64,000 bases of DNA, taken from Bacteroidota bacterium (GTDB lineage Bacteria; Bacteroidota; Ignavibacteria; Ignavibacteriales; Ignavibacteriaceae). Both the position numbers and the translations under genes were made by a program. The stretch covers positions 62,001 to 126,000 of the forward strand of contig JAKBMG010000175.1 in the NCBI GenBank assembly GCA_021831685.1. The letters run 5' to 3'. This document shows, piece by piece, positions 25,698-36,032 of the stretch (its first letter is position 1; every line of letters begins with the position of its first letter). The notes beneath the pieces were generated by a model. It had not been told where the DNA came from. It saw nothing but the letters and a program-made list of their open reading frames with translations, and searched no databases.

Positions 25698-25865
25698 AAA
25701 TCAAAAATATTTCACCGTTCTTTCTCTACAAAAGGAGGTGGAAGAGGGATCGGCACATATAGTATAAAATTTCTAACGGAAAAATATCTGAATAGAGAAG
25801 TCTTTTTTACTTCAAACGAAGAAGAAGGCACTACGTTTTATGTAAATATTCCTGTAAAAATTTAG
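25698..25865 (+). pseudogene. Sensor histidine kinase C-terminal fragment
   Basis: The plus-strand frame, without a start codon, reads KIFHRSFSTKGGGRGIGTYS, then IKFLTEKYLNREVFFTSNEE, EGTTFYVNIPVKI-stop. These are the F and G2 boxes and the terminal strand of a HATPase_c domain. Everything upstream of the F box is absent. The junction with the IS3 fragment suggests that insertion followed by deletion removed the rest of a kinase gene. Confidence 0.8.
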
Positions 25866-25924
25866 TAGTAAAAAAGTTTACCATTTAATTAATCCTTGTC
25901 ATTAGATTAATTGAGAATTTAGGA

Positions 25925-27040
25925 TTAAATATAATTTTTATCCCAATCTTTCCAGACGGGCTCATATCCCAGCTCTCTTATCATACTGGCGACTTCAGGT
26001 GCCGTTCTTTCATCGCTGATTTCAAATTGTTCCAATGAATCTTCTTCTAAAGCATAACCACCGGGGTTGGTTTTAGAGCCTGCACTCATTGCAGTAATTC
26101 CAAGTTTTACAATATTATTTCTAAAGTTTTGACTCTCTCGTGTTGAAAGAGAAAGTTCTATTTCTTCGTTAAATATTCTATACGCACAAATTAATTGTAC
26201 TAATTCTTTCTCATTCATTTCAACTTTAGATTTTGAGAACCCTTCTGCTGGACGAAGGCGGGGAAAAGAAATAGAATATTTTGTTTGCCAGTATGCCTTT
26301 TCTAAATAAGTCAAGTGAAGCGCTGTGAAAAAACTATCCGTGCGCCAATCGTCTAATCCTATCAATATTCCAAGACCAATTTTATGAACGCCTGAACTTC
26401 CTAATCTATCAGGTGTTTCGAGACGATAGAAAAAGTTAGACTTTTTCCCTTTAAGATGGTAATTCTTATACTCATTTTGGTTATAGGTTTCTTGATAAAC
26501 TAAAACTGTATTTAATCCCAGCAAAATTAATTCTCTATATTCCTCTTCTTTTAGAGGTTGAACTTCCATCGATATATGTGAAAAATTGGAACGGAATACC
26601 GGCATTACTTCCTTAAAATAATCAATGCCAACATTTTTTTGTGATTCACCGGTTACTAACAAAATATGATCATATCCAAATGATTTTATCACTTCGATTT
26701 CTTTCAATATTTGTGCTTCGGTTAAGGTCACTCGTCCTATTTTATTATTCATACTGAACCCGCAATAAGTACAAATATTTTGGCATTCATTTGAAAGATA
26801 TACCGGGATATACATTTGTATAGTTTTGCCAAATCTCTTCTTAGTAATTTGATTACTTAATATTGCCATCTGTTCAAGATATGGAAGAGCAGCAGGAGAA
26901 ATTAGAGCTTTGAAATCTTCTAAGTTTTTTTTATCGCTATTAAGCGCACTTACTACATCTCTTTCCGTTTTTGCGTAAATAGAATTTTTAACTTCTTCCC
27001 AATTATATTGATAAAAAATATCTTTGAAACTACCCATCAT
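25925..27040 (-). CDS. thiH: 2-iminoacetate synthase (tyrosine lyase) ThiH
   Basis: 371 residues; radical-SAM enzyme that cleaves tyrosine to dehydroglycine and p-cresol for thiazole formation. The [4Fe-4S] motif is CQNICTYCGF with Cys86, Cys90 and Cys93. Other landmarks are GESQKNVGIDYF (about 135-146), SMEVQPLKEEEYRELILLGL and SFPRLRPAEGF. ThiH serves oxygen-independent thiazole synthesis, instead of ThiO. Last gene of the operon, 15 bp after thiG. Full length. Confidence 0.95.
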   Translation of the reverse strand: MMGSFKDIFYQYNWEEVKNSIYAKTERDVVSALNSDKKNLEDFKALISPAALPYLEQMAILSNQITKKRFGKTIQMYIPVYLSNECQNICTYCGFSMNNKIGRVTLTEAQILKEIEVIKSFGYDHILLVTGESQKNVGIDYFKEVMPVFRSNFSHISMEVQPLKEEEYRELILLGLNTVLVYQETYNQNEYKNYHLKGKKSNFFYRLETPDRLGSSGVHKIGLGILIGLDDWRTDSFFTALHLTYLEKAYWQTKYSISFPRLRPAEGFSKSKVEMNEKELVQLICAYRIFNEEIELSLSTRESQNFRNNIVKLGITAMSAGSKTNPGGYALEEDSLEQFEISDERTAPEVASMIRELGYEPVWKDWDKNYI

Positions 27041-27055
27041 TTTTACTTTGTTTAG

Positions 27056-27826
27056 TTATTCATCTAAAAATGCTGTTAACGGACTACTAGCGACGGCATA
27101 ACCAACTTTTGAAGCTAACTTAGCTTCAAAAGCCATTCTACCGGCTTCCACCGCCATTTTAAATGCGGCAGCCATTTGTACCGGATTTTCTGAAACTGCA
27201 ATTGCAGTATTTACCAGCACAGCGTCAGCGCCCAATTCCATTGCTTCTGCCGCATGCGAAGGCGCACCTATTCCGGCATCTACAATTACAGGTATATTAC
27301 TCTGTTCAATAATTATTTCTAAAAAAGTTTTTGTCTGTAATCCTCTGTTACTTCCTATTGGCGAACCTAAGGGCATTACGGCAGCGGCGCCTGCTTCTTC
27401 TAATCTTTTACATAAAACAGGATCTGCATGTATATACGGCAGAATTATAAATCCTAATCTTGCTAATTCTTCTGTAGCTTTTAAGGTCTCCACAGGATCT
27501 GGAAGGAGATATTTTGAATCCGGATGAATCTCTAATTTTAGCCAGTTTGTTCCTAACGCTTCTCTAGCAAGTTGTGCCGCTATAACAGCTTCCTTGGCAG
27601 TTCTTACTCCTGATGTGTTAGGCAGTAAATTAAATTGAGAATGATATAAATGAGTTAAGATATCATCCTCTTTGTCATTTACATCAATTCTTTTTAAAGC
27701 TACAGTAACTAACCCCGAGCCGGAAGCTAATAGAGCCTCCTCCATTATTTTGCCGGAACTAAATTTACCTGTTCCAACGAACAGGCGTGAATTAAATTTT
27801 TTATTTGCAATTGTAAGTGGTTCCAT
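27056..27826 (-). CDS. thiG: Thiazole synthase ThiG
   Basis: 256 residues, TIM-barrel enzyme that assembles thiazole phosphate from deoxyxylulose 5-phosphate, dehydroglycine and ThiS thiocarboxylate. The Schiff-base Lys is Lys97 in [10 protein letters not shown], as in characterised ThiG. The phosphate-binding region reads [20 protein letters not shown], then [22 protein letters not shown] is also conserved. The start overlaps the end of thiE by 26 bp. Confidence 0.96.
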   Translation of the reverse strand: MEPLTIANKKFNSRLFVGTGKFSSGKIMEEALLASGSGLVTVALKRIDVNDKEDDILTHLYHSQFNLLPNTSGVRTAKEAVIAAQLAREALGTNWLKLEIHPDSKYLLPDPVETLKATEELARLGFIILPYIHADPVLCKRLEEAGAAAVMPLGSPIGSNRGLQTKTFLEIIIEQSNIPVIVDAGIGAPSHAAEAMELGADAVLVNTAIAVSENPVQMAAAFKMAVEAGRMAFEAKLASKVGYAVASSPLTAFLDE

Positions 27827-28454
27827 CGTTCTTATTTATTGTTTCTAAAAATTGTTTTGTTATTATGCTTTTGTCTTTCACTGAATTAATAGCAGATGAA
27901 ACGGCAATACCATAAATACCTGTTTGAAGCAAGCTGCCTATATCATCCAATCGTATCCCTCCGATAGCAATAATAGGAATCGTTATATCTTCATCTCTGC
28001 ATTTAGTTAGAATGTTTTGATATCCATTTAATCCCAATATTGGACTTAGTTTTTCTTTTGTAGTTGTATATCTAAACGGTCCCACACCTATATAATCGAT
28101 CCCCGACTGGCTTAGCTTCTTAACATCTTCAAAAGTGTTAGCTGTTCCACCAATAATAAAGTTATTACCCAATATTTTTCTGGCTTCAACCGGAGACATA
28201 TCGTTTTTTCCAAGATGAACTCCATCAGCACTTACAGTTTTAGCTATATCTACATTATCATTAATTATTAATTTTGCGCTATAATTTTTACACACTTCTT
28301 TTGTCTTAAAAGCAATTTCCAGCCACTCATTATAAGAACTATTTTTTACTCTGAGTTGTATCCAATCAGTTCCTCCTTTACAAGCCTTTTCTGCTATTTC
28401 ATAATGAGTGCTGTCAGGAATGCCTTGGGTTATATAATGAAATTTTGAAATCAT
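27801..28454 (-). CDS. thiE: Thiamine-phosphate synthase ThiE
   Basis: 217 residues; joins hydroxymethylpyrimidine diphosphate and thiazole phosphate. Canonical features are DWIQLRVKN (strand 2; the usual QLR.K), [20 protein letters not shown], then [14 protein letters not shown] near the pyrimidine site, and [11 protein letters not shown] with the phosphate-binding Gly pair. [11 protein letters not shown] matches the GPvf.T.TK loop. This is the better conserved of the two ThiE-family proteins in the operon and is assigned the synthase role. Confidence 0.92.
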   Translation of the reverse strand: MISKFHYITQGIPDSTHYEIAEKACKGGTDWIQLRVKNSSYNEWLEIAFKTKEVCKNYSAKLIINDNVDIAKTVSADGVHLGKNDMSPVEARKILGNNFIIGGTANTFEDVKKLSQSGIDYIGVGPFRYTTTKEKLSPILGLNGYQNILTKCRDEDITIPIIAIGGIRLDDIGSLLQTGIYGIAVSSAINSVKDKSIITKQFLETINKNDGTTYNCK

Positions 28455-28458
28455 AATT

Positions 28459-29265
28459 CTATATTTTATGGAAACCTAAAAGACCATCACTGCTTAATAA
28501 AAAATTTGTAATATAACCCTTCGATCTTAAACAAGCCTTATGAAGTTTATACCCTCTCGCCAAATTTGCAGTTATTGCCGCGGACAAAACGCACCCCGAG
28601 CCATGTTTAGGATATTTTATAATTTCTTTAGGTCTAAATGAAAATGGATTAATCTTTTTATTGTTTTTTGTTTCAAGATGATTTTTACTTGAAGAATTAA
28701 TAGAATCAGAAAGAAATAAATAATCTCTTCCCGGTGTTTTAATATTATGTCCGCCTTTTAAGAATACATTACAATATTTACTTAATCTTTTAGCTCCATC
28801 AAGAGGCTCCATACCGGGATATAGCTTTTGAATTTCATCCCAATTCGGAATGATTAAAAATAAATTTTCAGCCAGGCTCCCCAGCTTCTTTATTTCAATA
28901 TCATGGTGAAAAGTGAATCCGGCAGTTGCTTCCAGTATCGGGTCCCAAATTATTTTACAGCTTTTGAATATTTCTTTTAAATAAAGAACAAGCTTCTCAA
29001 AAATATCAAAGTTTTCTATTAGTCCTATCTTGATCCAATCAATTCTATATTTTTTGTGTAACACGTCTATTTGTTTAATAATATTTTCAAAAGATATCCA
29101 ATCGACTCCTTCAAAATTTTCATCATTCTGAAAAGTTAATGCAGAACAAACTCCAAGCCCATAAACTTTATAAGCTTCAAAAGTTTTTATGTCTGCTATT
29201 ATACCGGCTCCACCGCTTGGATCAAAGCCGGCAATACTTAAAACATAAGGACGCTTTTCAGGCAT
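28459..29265 (-). CDS. thiD: Hydroxymethylpyrimidine (phosphate) kinase ThiD
   Basis: 268 residues; ribokinase-fold kinase making HMP diphosphate. The start region VLSIAGFDPSGGAGIIADIK, then TFEAYKVYG, is diagnostic (the ordinary family reads tiaGsDpsgGAGiqADlk). WDPILEATAGF corresponds to the DPVm.a.sG loop, and the C-terminal PKHGSGCVLSAAITANLARG holds the GsGC anion hole and catalytic region. The central part around residues 195-215 carries an unusual Asn/Lys-rich insertion. It overlaps the 3' end of the neighbouring gene by 28 bp. Confidence 0.92.
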   Translation of the reverse strand: MPEKRPYVLSIAGFDPSGGAGIIADIKTFEAYKVYGLGVCSALTFQNDENFEGVDWISFENIIKQIDVLHKKYRIDWIKIGLIENFDIFEKLVLYLKEIFKSCKIIWDPILEATAGFTFHHDIEIKKLGSLAENLFLIIPNWDEIQKLYPGMEPLDGAKRLSKYCNVFLKGGHNIKTPGRDYLFLSDSINSSSKNHLETKNNKKINPFSFRPKEIIKYPKHGSGCVLSAAITANLARGYKLHKACLRSKGYITNFLLSSDGLLGFHKI

Positions 29266-29873
29266 AGCTCTTTCATTTTATTGAATTTCTTAATCGTCAC
29301 ATCAATACTTCCGGTTTTCGCAAAGGTCTTCCAAACAGCTCCTAACACAGCTACCCCATCAAAGCCTAATTCATAGGTTTGAAGAATTGTGTTTTCATCA
29401 ATACCTCCCAAAGCAATTACGTCAACACGGTTATGATTGTTTTTAAGAAAATTTGATACGGTTGTTAAATCGAAACTACTTTTATAATTCTGTTTTGAAA
29501 TGCTGTCGAAAACCGTACTTAAAAAAACGTAGCTAAATGGGTATTTATTCTTTTCAATTTCATCAATCGAATGAAAAGAAGCAGACTGATGCTTAATGTC
29601 GTTAAGATCCCTGATAGGTAGATTATTTTTGGAGTAATGCATTCCCTTCAAATTATACTTCTGAACTAAATCATAGTTTGAATGAAGAATTATTTTGTTA
29701 TGATATTTTTCAGGCAACTGTTCCAAATAGTCTATCAAAGATTTTTCCAAAATAGCAGAATCTATTCCGGGCTTGCGTAAGTGAAAATATTCTAATCCAT
29801 TATCAAATAAATATCTAAGTAATTCAATTTCTCCTTCAATATTATAAGGAGGAGATATAATTATAAATTTCAT
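29238..29873 (-). CDS. Second ThiE/TenI-family protein
   Basis: About 211 residues from the ATG at 29873, one base beyond the thiC stop; an earlier ATG inside thiC (29903) is possible but less likely. TIM barrel of the thiamine phosphate synthase/TenI superfamily: YFHLRKPGIDSAIL for the QLR.K strand, IILHSNYDLVQKYNLKGMHY for the substrate strand, and DVIALGGIDENTI for the phosphate site. Compared with ThiE it lacks the NDn..A motif, so it may act as a TenI-type thiazole tautomerase rather than a synthase. Tandem ThiE-like genes in such operons are common in Bacteroidota. Confidence 0.75.
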   Translation of the reverse strand: MKFIIISPPYNIEGEIELLRYLFDNGLEYFHLRKPGIDSAILEKSLIDYLEQLPEKYHNKIILHSNYDLVQKYNLKGMHYSKNNLPIRDLNDIKHQSASFHSIDEIEKNKYPFSYVFLSTVFDSISKQNYKSSFDLTTVSNFLKNNHNRVDVIALGGIDENTILQTYELGFDGVAVLGAVWKTFAKTGSIDVTIKKFNKMKELCLKSVLMF

Positions 29874-29874
29874 T

Positions 29875-31734
<1,860 letters not shown>

Positions 31735-31766
31735 TTAATTTTTTATTGAATTGCCGACGGCTTTTA

Positions 31767-31967
31767 TTATCCTCCCTGGGTTGCCTTTATTATTATAATT
31801 TCATCATTGTCATTTATCAGATAATTATTCCATTCGATTTTGGGTATAACGACATTATTAATAGCCACAGCTATTCCAGTGGATGCATAAATATTTAGCT
31901 GCAGCAGAATCGTTTCCAAACTTTTTTCTTCCGCGAATGGATATTCTTCATCATTTATATAGATCAT
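31767..31967 (-). CDS. thiS: Sulfur carrier protein ThiS
   Basis: 66 residues, a ubiquitin-like carrier ending ATQGG. The terminal Gly-Gly is the site of adenylation and thiocarboxylation. VAINNVVIPKIEWNNYLIND, then NDEIIIIKATQGG is the standard family tail. It is the first gene after the riboswitch. The ThiF-type activating enzyme is encoded divergently at 32378. Confidence 0.93.
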   Translation of the reverse strand: MIYINDEEYPFAEEKSLETILLQLNIYASTGIAVAINNVVIPKIEWNNYLINDNDEIIIIKATQGG

Positions 31968-32052
31968 AATAACTTAATACATGTTAGATTTTAATATTTT
32001 TTTATTTGTAAAAAATTATAGAGGGAAAAAAGTGAAGCAAAAGTTTGTGTGA

Positions 32053-32145
32053 CTTATTTCCTACGATAGTATTATCTACATCAGGTTCAGAGAGTGTAAT
32101 CTCAGCCTCCCAATTATATTTAGGAAGCACCTCTATAAGTTTCTA
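32053..32145 (-). promoter_or_regulatory. TPP (THI-box) riboswitch
   Basis: In the minus direction the conserved elements appear in order: P1 strand ACTTAT, AGAGGTGC, GGGAGGCTGAGATTACAC (the CUGAGA pyrimidine-sensor core), CTCTGAACCTGATGTAGATA, then ATACTATCGTAGGAAATAAGT closing P1. ACCTGAT..GATAAT..CGTAGG is diagnostic for the thiamine pyrophosphate aptamer. It lies 86 bp upstream of thiS, so it should turn off the whole thi operon when TPP is present. The expression platform is not resolved. Confidence 0.97.
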
Positions 32146-32256
32146 AACAAATATAAAGGAAAATTTTTAAACTTCAAGACCTGGCCTTAAACTTCTTCAA
32201 AAATGATAGCCCTTATGAAACTTTAGTATGATGGCGTTGACATGCAGATTTTTATT

Positions 32257-32328
32257 TTTTACTTAAAAGAACTTGAGTTTAGATACAACTTTAGAAAGCA
32301 AAATATCTTTAACTTGCAATCAATAAAT
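32257..32328 (+). pseudogene. Tiny transposase scrap (IS1595-type C-terminus)
   Basis: The plus-strand reading FYLKELEFRYNFRKQNIFNL, then QSIN resembles the end of ISXO2/IS1595 transposases (..YLkEfEFRyN.R). The almost identical string LYLKELEFRYNNSRDNLFEI occurs at the end of the larger remnant at 45181-45855, so both derive from one family. No open frame precedes it. Confidence 0.6.
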
Positions 32329-32377
32329 ATTTTTAATCAATTATAAGAACTGAGATAAGAAAAAGGCAGACAAAAGT

Positions 32378-33523
32378 ATGGTGATTAATTTATCAAATGA
32401 AGAAATATTGCGCTATAGCCGCCATCTTATTCTTCCTGAAGTTGGAATCGAAGGACAGAAAAAACTTAAAGCGGCAAGCATATTAATTATTGGCGTGGGT
32501 GGTCTCGGCTCACCGGTTGGATTATACCTTAGTGCAGCGGGTGTTGGAAGATTAGGCATTGTTGATTTCGATATCGTCGATGAAACAAATCTTCAGAGAC
32601 AAATCATTCACTCAACAAAAGATGTCGGAAGATCGAAGCTTGTATCTGCAAAGGAAAGAATTGAAGAAATAAATCCAAATGTAAAAGTCGAGACTTATGA
32701 AACCCGCTTAACATCTGGTAATGTATTTGATATAATCTCAAAATACGATTTGATTGTTGATGGTACAGATAACTTTCCAACCAGATATCTCATAAACGAT
32801 GCATGTGTTCTTTTAGATAAACCTTATGTATACGGAAGTATCTTTCGCTTTGAAGGACAAGTTACCGTTTTCGATCCGAAAAAAGGTCCGTGTTATCGCT
32901 GCTTATATCCTGCACCGCCGCCGCCGGGTTTAGTCCCAAGTTGTGCGGAAGGCGGCGTGCTGGGAATTCTTCCGGGAATTATCGGATCACTTCAAGCCCT
33001 GGAAGCAATAAAATTGATTATCGGTAAGGGCGACCCGTTGATTGGAAGACTTCTGCTTTTTGATGCACTAAAATTGAAATTCAGAGAATTAAATTTTCAT
33101 AAAAATCCCGATTGCCCTATTTGTGGAGACAATCCGACCATTCATGAATTGATTGATTATGAATTGTTCTGTAGTATCTCTCCTGAAACTGAAGAATTAA
33201 AAATAAGTGCTGATGAAATAACTGTTGAAGAATTAAAAGCAAAAATAGATTGCAGCGAGGATATTTTTATCCTTGATGTCCGGGAACCGCATGAATATGA
33301 AATATGTAATCTCGGTGGTTGTTTAATTCCGTTAAATGATCTCCCGAACCGAATGCACGAGCTTGATTCATCTAATGAAATTATTGCGCATTGCAAAACC
33401 GGACAAAGAAGTGCAAAAGCAGTTGAGTTTTTGAAACAAGCAGGATTCAAGAAAGTAAAAAATCTTTCGGGTGGTATAATTGCATGGACAAATAGAATCA
33501 ATAAAAAAATGCCTAAGTATTAA
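32378..33523 (+). CDS. ThiF/MoeB-family adenylyltransferase with C-terminal rhodanese domain
   Basis: 381 residues. It activates a Gly-Gly sulfur carrier by adenylation. The E1-like domain (1-245) has the nucleotide loop GVGGLGSPVGLYLSAAGVG (about residues 37-55), DETNLQRQIIH, the zinc cysteines CYRC..C and CPIC, and SCAEGGVLG with the catalytic-type Cys. The rhodanese domain (about 280-378) has ILDVREPHEYEIC and the active-site loop CKTGQRSA, so the protein can pass persulfide sulfur to the carrier. The gene is divergent from thiS, so it probably serves ThiS; it may also serve MoaD, as no moaD is near. Confidence 0.9.
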   Translation: MVINLSNEEILRYSRHLILPEVGIEGQKKLKAASILIIGVGGLGSPVGLYLSAAGVGRLGIVDFDIVDETNLQRQIIHSTKDVGRSKLVSAKERIEEINPNVKVETYETRLTSGNVFDIISKYDLIVDGTDNFPTRYLINDACVLLDKPYVYGSIFRFEGQVTVFDPKKGPCYRCLYPAPPPPGLVPSCAEGGVLGILPGIIGSLQALEAIKLIIGKGDPLIGRLLLFDALKLKFRELNFHKNPDCPICGDNPTIHELIDYELFCSISPETEELKISADEITVEELKAKIDCSEDIFILDVREPHEYEICNLGGCLIPLNDLPNRMHELDSSNEIIAHCKTGQRSAKAVEFLKQAGFKKVKNLSGGIIAWTNRINKKMPKY

Positions 33524-33594
33524 GATGGAATTTTTAGTGTCAATATCAAAATTATGTATATAGCAATGAGTCCGCTCTGTTTGACGGATTCAAT

Positions 33595-34647
33595 TCAGCA
33601 TATTCTTGGAAGCTGCTCGCCGGAGATCATATCTACAATTCTTGAGCTTCCGATCATTGTTTTCATTGTAACCAGGCTTTTATTCTCGGCGGTTACACTA
33701 CCAATGATGGAAGATTCTTTACCAAGTGGATGATTCTTCATCGCATCTAATACTTTACCGGCGTCGTCTTTCGGAACAAACACCAAAATTTTTCCTTCGT
33801 TAGCAATATACAAAGGATCCAAACCCAATATTTCACAAGCGCCTTTTACTTCTTCTGAAATAAGGATTTTATCTTCTTCTATAGCAATACCTACATTTCC
33901 TTTGTTCGCAATTTCGTTCAATGCGCTAGCTAATCCTCCGCGGGTCGGGTCCCGCATTACATTTATTTTCTTTGATGTTTTAAGAATTCTATCAATCAAG
34001 TCATTCAATGCTGCTGTATCACTTTTAATTGTTGTTTCGAATTCCAGTCCTTCCCTTGCGGATAAAATGGCAATTCCATGTTCAGCTATCTTTCCGTTTA
34101 ATATTATAACGTCACCTGGTTTAACATTTATTGGTGATATGTCAATTCCGGTTTCAATAATTCCAATGCCCGAAGTGTTTATGAATATTTTATCGCCCTT
34201 ACCTTTATTGACAACTTTAGTATCGCCGGTTACAATTTTTACTCCGGCTTTTTCCGCCGCTTGTTTCATCGAAAGTACGATCCTCCATAATTCTTCTATC
34301 TCAAAGCCTTCTTCAATTATAAATCCCACTGAAATGTAAAGCGGTTTAGCCCCGGAAACTGCAAGATCATTTACGGTTCCGTTTATTGCAAGGTCGCCAA
34401 TATTTCCGCCGGGAAAGAAAATAGGTTGGACGACATAGCTGTCGGTTGTAAATGCTAATCTCACTCCATTAATATTAAACATTGCGCTGTCATGCTGAAC
34501 ATTCAAAAGTTCGTTATCGAACTGAGAAAAAAATATTTTTTGAATTAACTGATTTGATAATATACCGCCGCCGCCGTGCGCCAATAATATTTTATCATAA
34601 TCGTTTTTGGGGATTGGGCAGGCAAGGTTAAAATCTGTTTTATCCAT
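33595..34647 (-). CDS. hypE: Hydrogenase expression/maturation protein HypE
   Basis: 350 residues. HypE dehydrates its own C-terminal thiocarboxamide to thiocyanate, giving the cyanide ligands of the NiFe site. Seen: LLAHGGGGILSNQLI at the N-terminus, VRLAFTTDSYVVQPIFFPGG, NGTVNDLAVSGAKPLYIS, MRDPTRGGLASALNEIA, and the family-defining C-terminus PRIC, whose last Cys is the acceptor. Last gene of the hypABFCDE operon. Length is typical. Confidence 0.96.
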   Translation of the reverse strand: MDKTDFNLACPIPKNDYDKILLAHGGGGILSNQLIQKIFFSQFDNELLNVQHDSAMFNINGVRLAFTTDSYVVQPIFFPGGNIGDLAINGTVNDLAVSGAKPLYISVGFIIEEGFEIEELWRIVLSMKQAAEKAGVKIVTGDTKVVNKGKGDKIFINTSGIGIIETGIDISPINVKPGDVIILNGKIAEHGIAILSAREGLEFETTIKSDTAALNDLIDRILKTSKKINVMRDPTRGGLASALNEIANKGNVGIAIEEDKILISEEVKGACEILGLDPLYIANEGKILVFVPKDDAGKVLDAMKNHPLGKESSIIGSVTAENKSLVTMKTMIGSSRIVDMISGEQLPRIC

Positions 34648-34680
34648 AATTATTCTTTTATTTTTCCAAAATAAAAATGC

Positions 34681-35763
34681 TTACTTTTTGTAACGAAAAT
34701 ACGCTGCACAAGTTCCTTCCGAAGAAACCATCGGTGCGCCTAAAGGATGCTCCGGCGTGCAAAGCGTTCCAAATGCAGAACAATCTACAGGTTTTTTGTA
34801 TCCCTGCAAAATTTTTCCCGCAATGCAAAGATTGGATTCTTGTTTCTCAATTTCATGTACATCGAATATCTTTTCTGCATCAAAATCAGCAAAGGATTCT
34901 TTTAGCTTCCAACCACTCATTGGTATCGTTCCAATGCCTCTCCATTTTCTATCAACAGTTTGAAAGACTTCCGATAGAATTTTCTTGGCAGCTTTATTAC
35001 CTTCCTTTATAACAGCGCGGCTATATTGATTTTCAACTTCAAATTTTCCTTCTTCTAATTGCTTTACCGCTGCATATATTCCCTGGAGTATATCAACAGG
35101 TTCAAATCCGGTAACGACAATCGGGATTTTATATTTATTAGCTAAAGGAATATATTCTTCATAACCCATAACTGTGCAAACGTGTCCCGCAGCCAAGAAT
35201 CCTTGAATCGAAGTATCTGGTGAAGAAAGTAAAGCCTCAATTGCCGGGGGAACTAAAACTTGTGAGCACAGAAGAGAATAGTTTTTAAGCCCGCGTCTTT
35301 TTGCTTCTAATACCGACATTGCATTAGCGGGCGCGGTAGTTTCAAAGCCAACACCAAAGAATACAATTTTTTTATCCGGATTATTTTCAGCCAGCTTGAC
35401 GGCATCGAGCGTAGAGTAAACCATTCTCACATCTCCACCGTTTGCTTTTACGTTCAACAAATCTAATCTTGAACCAGGGACACGAAGCATGTCGCCAAAT
35501 GAAGTAAAAATAACATCTCTCTTTGATGCAATATCAATCGCTTTATCAATCATTTCCAATGGTGTTACGCAAACGGGACAGCCGGGACCATGAAGTAAAT
35601 TTATCTCCTTGGGAATTAATTCTTCAATATTGTACTTCATTATTGTATGTGTTTGCCCTCCGCAGACTTCCATCAAACTCCAGGGCTGTGTTAATATTGA
35701 TTTTATCTTTGCTACTAAATTTTTTACTATAAGAGAATCTCTATATTCATCTACATATTTCAT
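34681..35763 (-). CDS. hypD: Hydrogenase maturation factor HypD
   Basis: 360 residues. HypD with HypC builds the Fe(CN)2CO precursor. The conserved cysteines are in [26 protein letters not shown] (the CxxC redox site), and the C-terminal cluster motifs [20 protein letters not shown], then [30 protein letters not shown] is also present. The gene begins 14 bp after hypC in transcription order. All family motifs are intact. Confidence 0.96.
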   Translation of the reverse strand: MKYVDEYRDSLIVKNLVAKIKSILTQPWSLMEVCGGQTHTIMKYNIEELIPKEINLLHGPGCPVCVTPLEMIDKAIDIASKRDVIFTSFGDMLRVPGSRLDLLNVKANGGDVRMVYSTLDAVKLAENNPDKKIVFFGVGFETTAPANAMSVLEAKRRGLKNYSLLCSQVLVPPAIEALLSSPDTSIQGFLAAGHVCTVMGYEEYIPLANKYKIPIVVTGFEPVDILQGIYAAVKQLEEGKFEVENQYSRAVIKEGNKAAKKILSEVFQTVDRKWRGIGTIPMSGWKLKESFADFDAEKIFDVHEIEKQESNLCIAGKILQGYKKPVDCSAFGTLCTPEHPLGAPMVSSEGTCAAYFRYKK

Positions 35764-35777
35764 TTTAATATCTAATT

Positions 35778-36032
35778 TTAATTGTTTGCCTCAAAGTCTT
35801 CCGGGTCTTCATCCATATCTCTCAACATTTTTAAGGTTTCTTCCGCCCCCTCTTCATCAATTTTATTCAATGCGAATCCTACATGGGCTAAAATGTATTC
35901 TCCTACTTTAGGCTCTGATATCCAGTCGATGCAAATATTCTTTACAACACCGCCAAAATTTACTTTAGCCATTTTTAGATTCGGATTGCTTTCATCGATA
36001 GATTCAATTTTACCGGGAACTGCTAAACACAT
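35778..36032 (-). CDS. hypC: Hydrogenase assembly chaperone HypC
   Basis: 84 residues. The start [13 protein letters not shown] is diagnostic; Cys2 carries the iron ligand precursor with HypD. The C-terminal [11 protein letters not shown] motif reads [19 protein letters not shown]. An overlap of 23 bp with the end of hypF indicates translational coupling. Serves the large-subunit precursor of the group 3b enzyme encoded at 43014. Confidence 0.96.
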   Translation of the reverse strand: MCLAVPGKIESIDESNPNLKMAKVNFGGVVKNICIDWISEPKVGEYILAHVGFALNKIDEEGAEETLKMLRDMDEDPEDFEANN

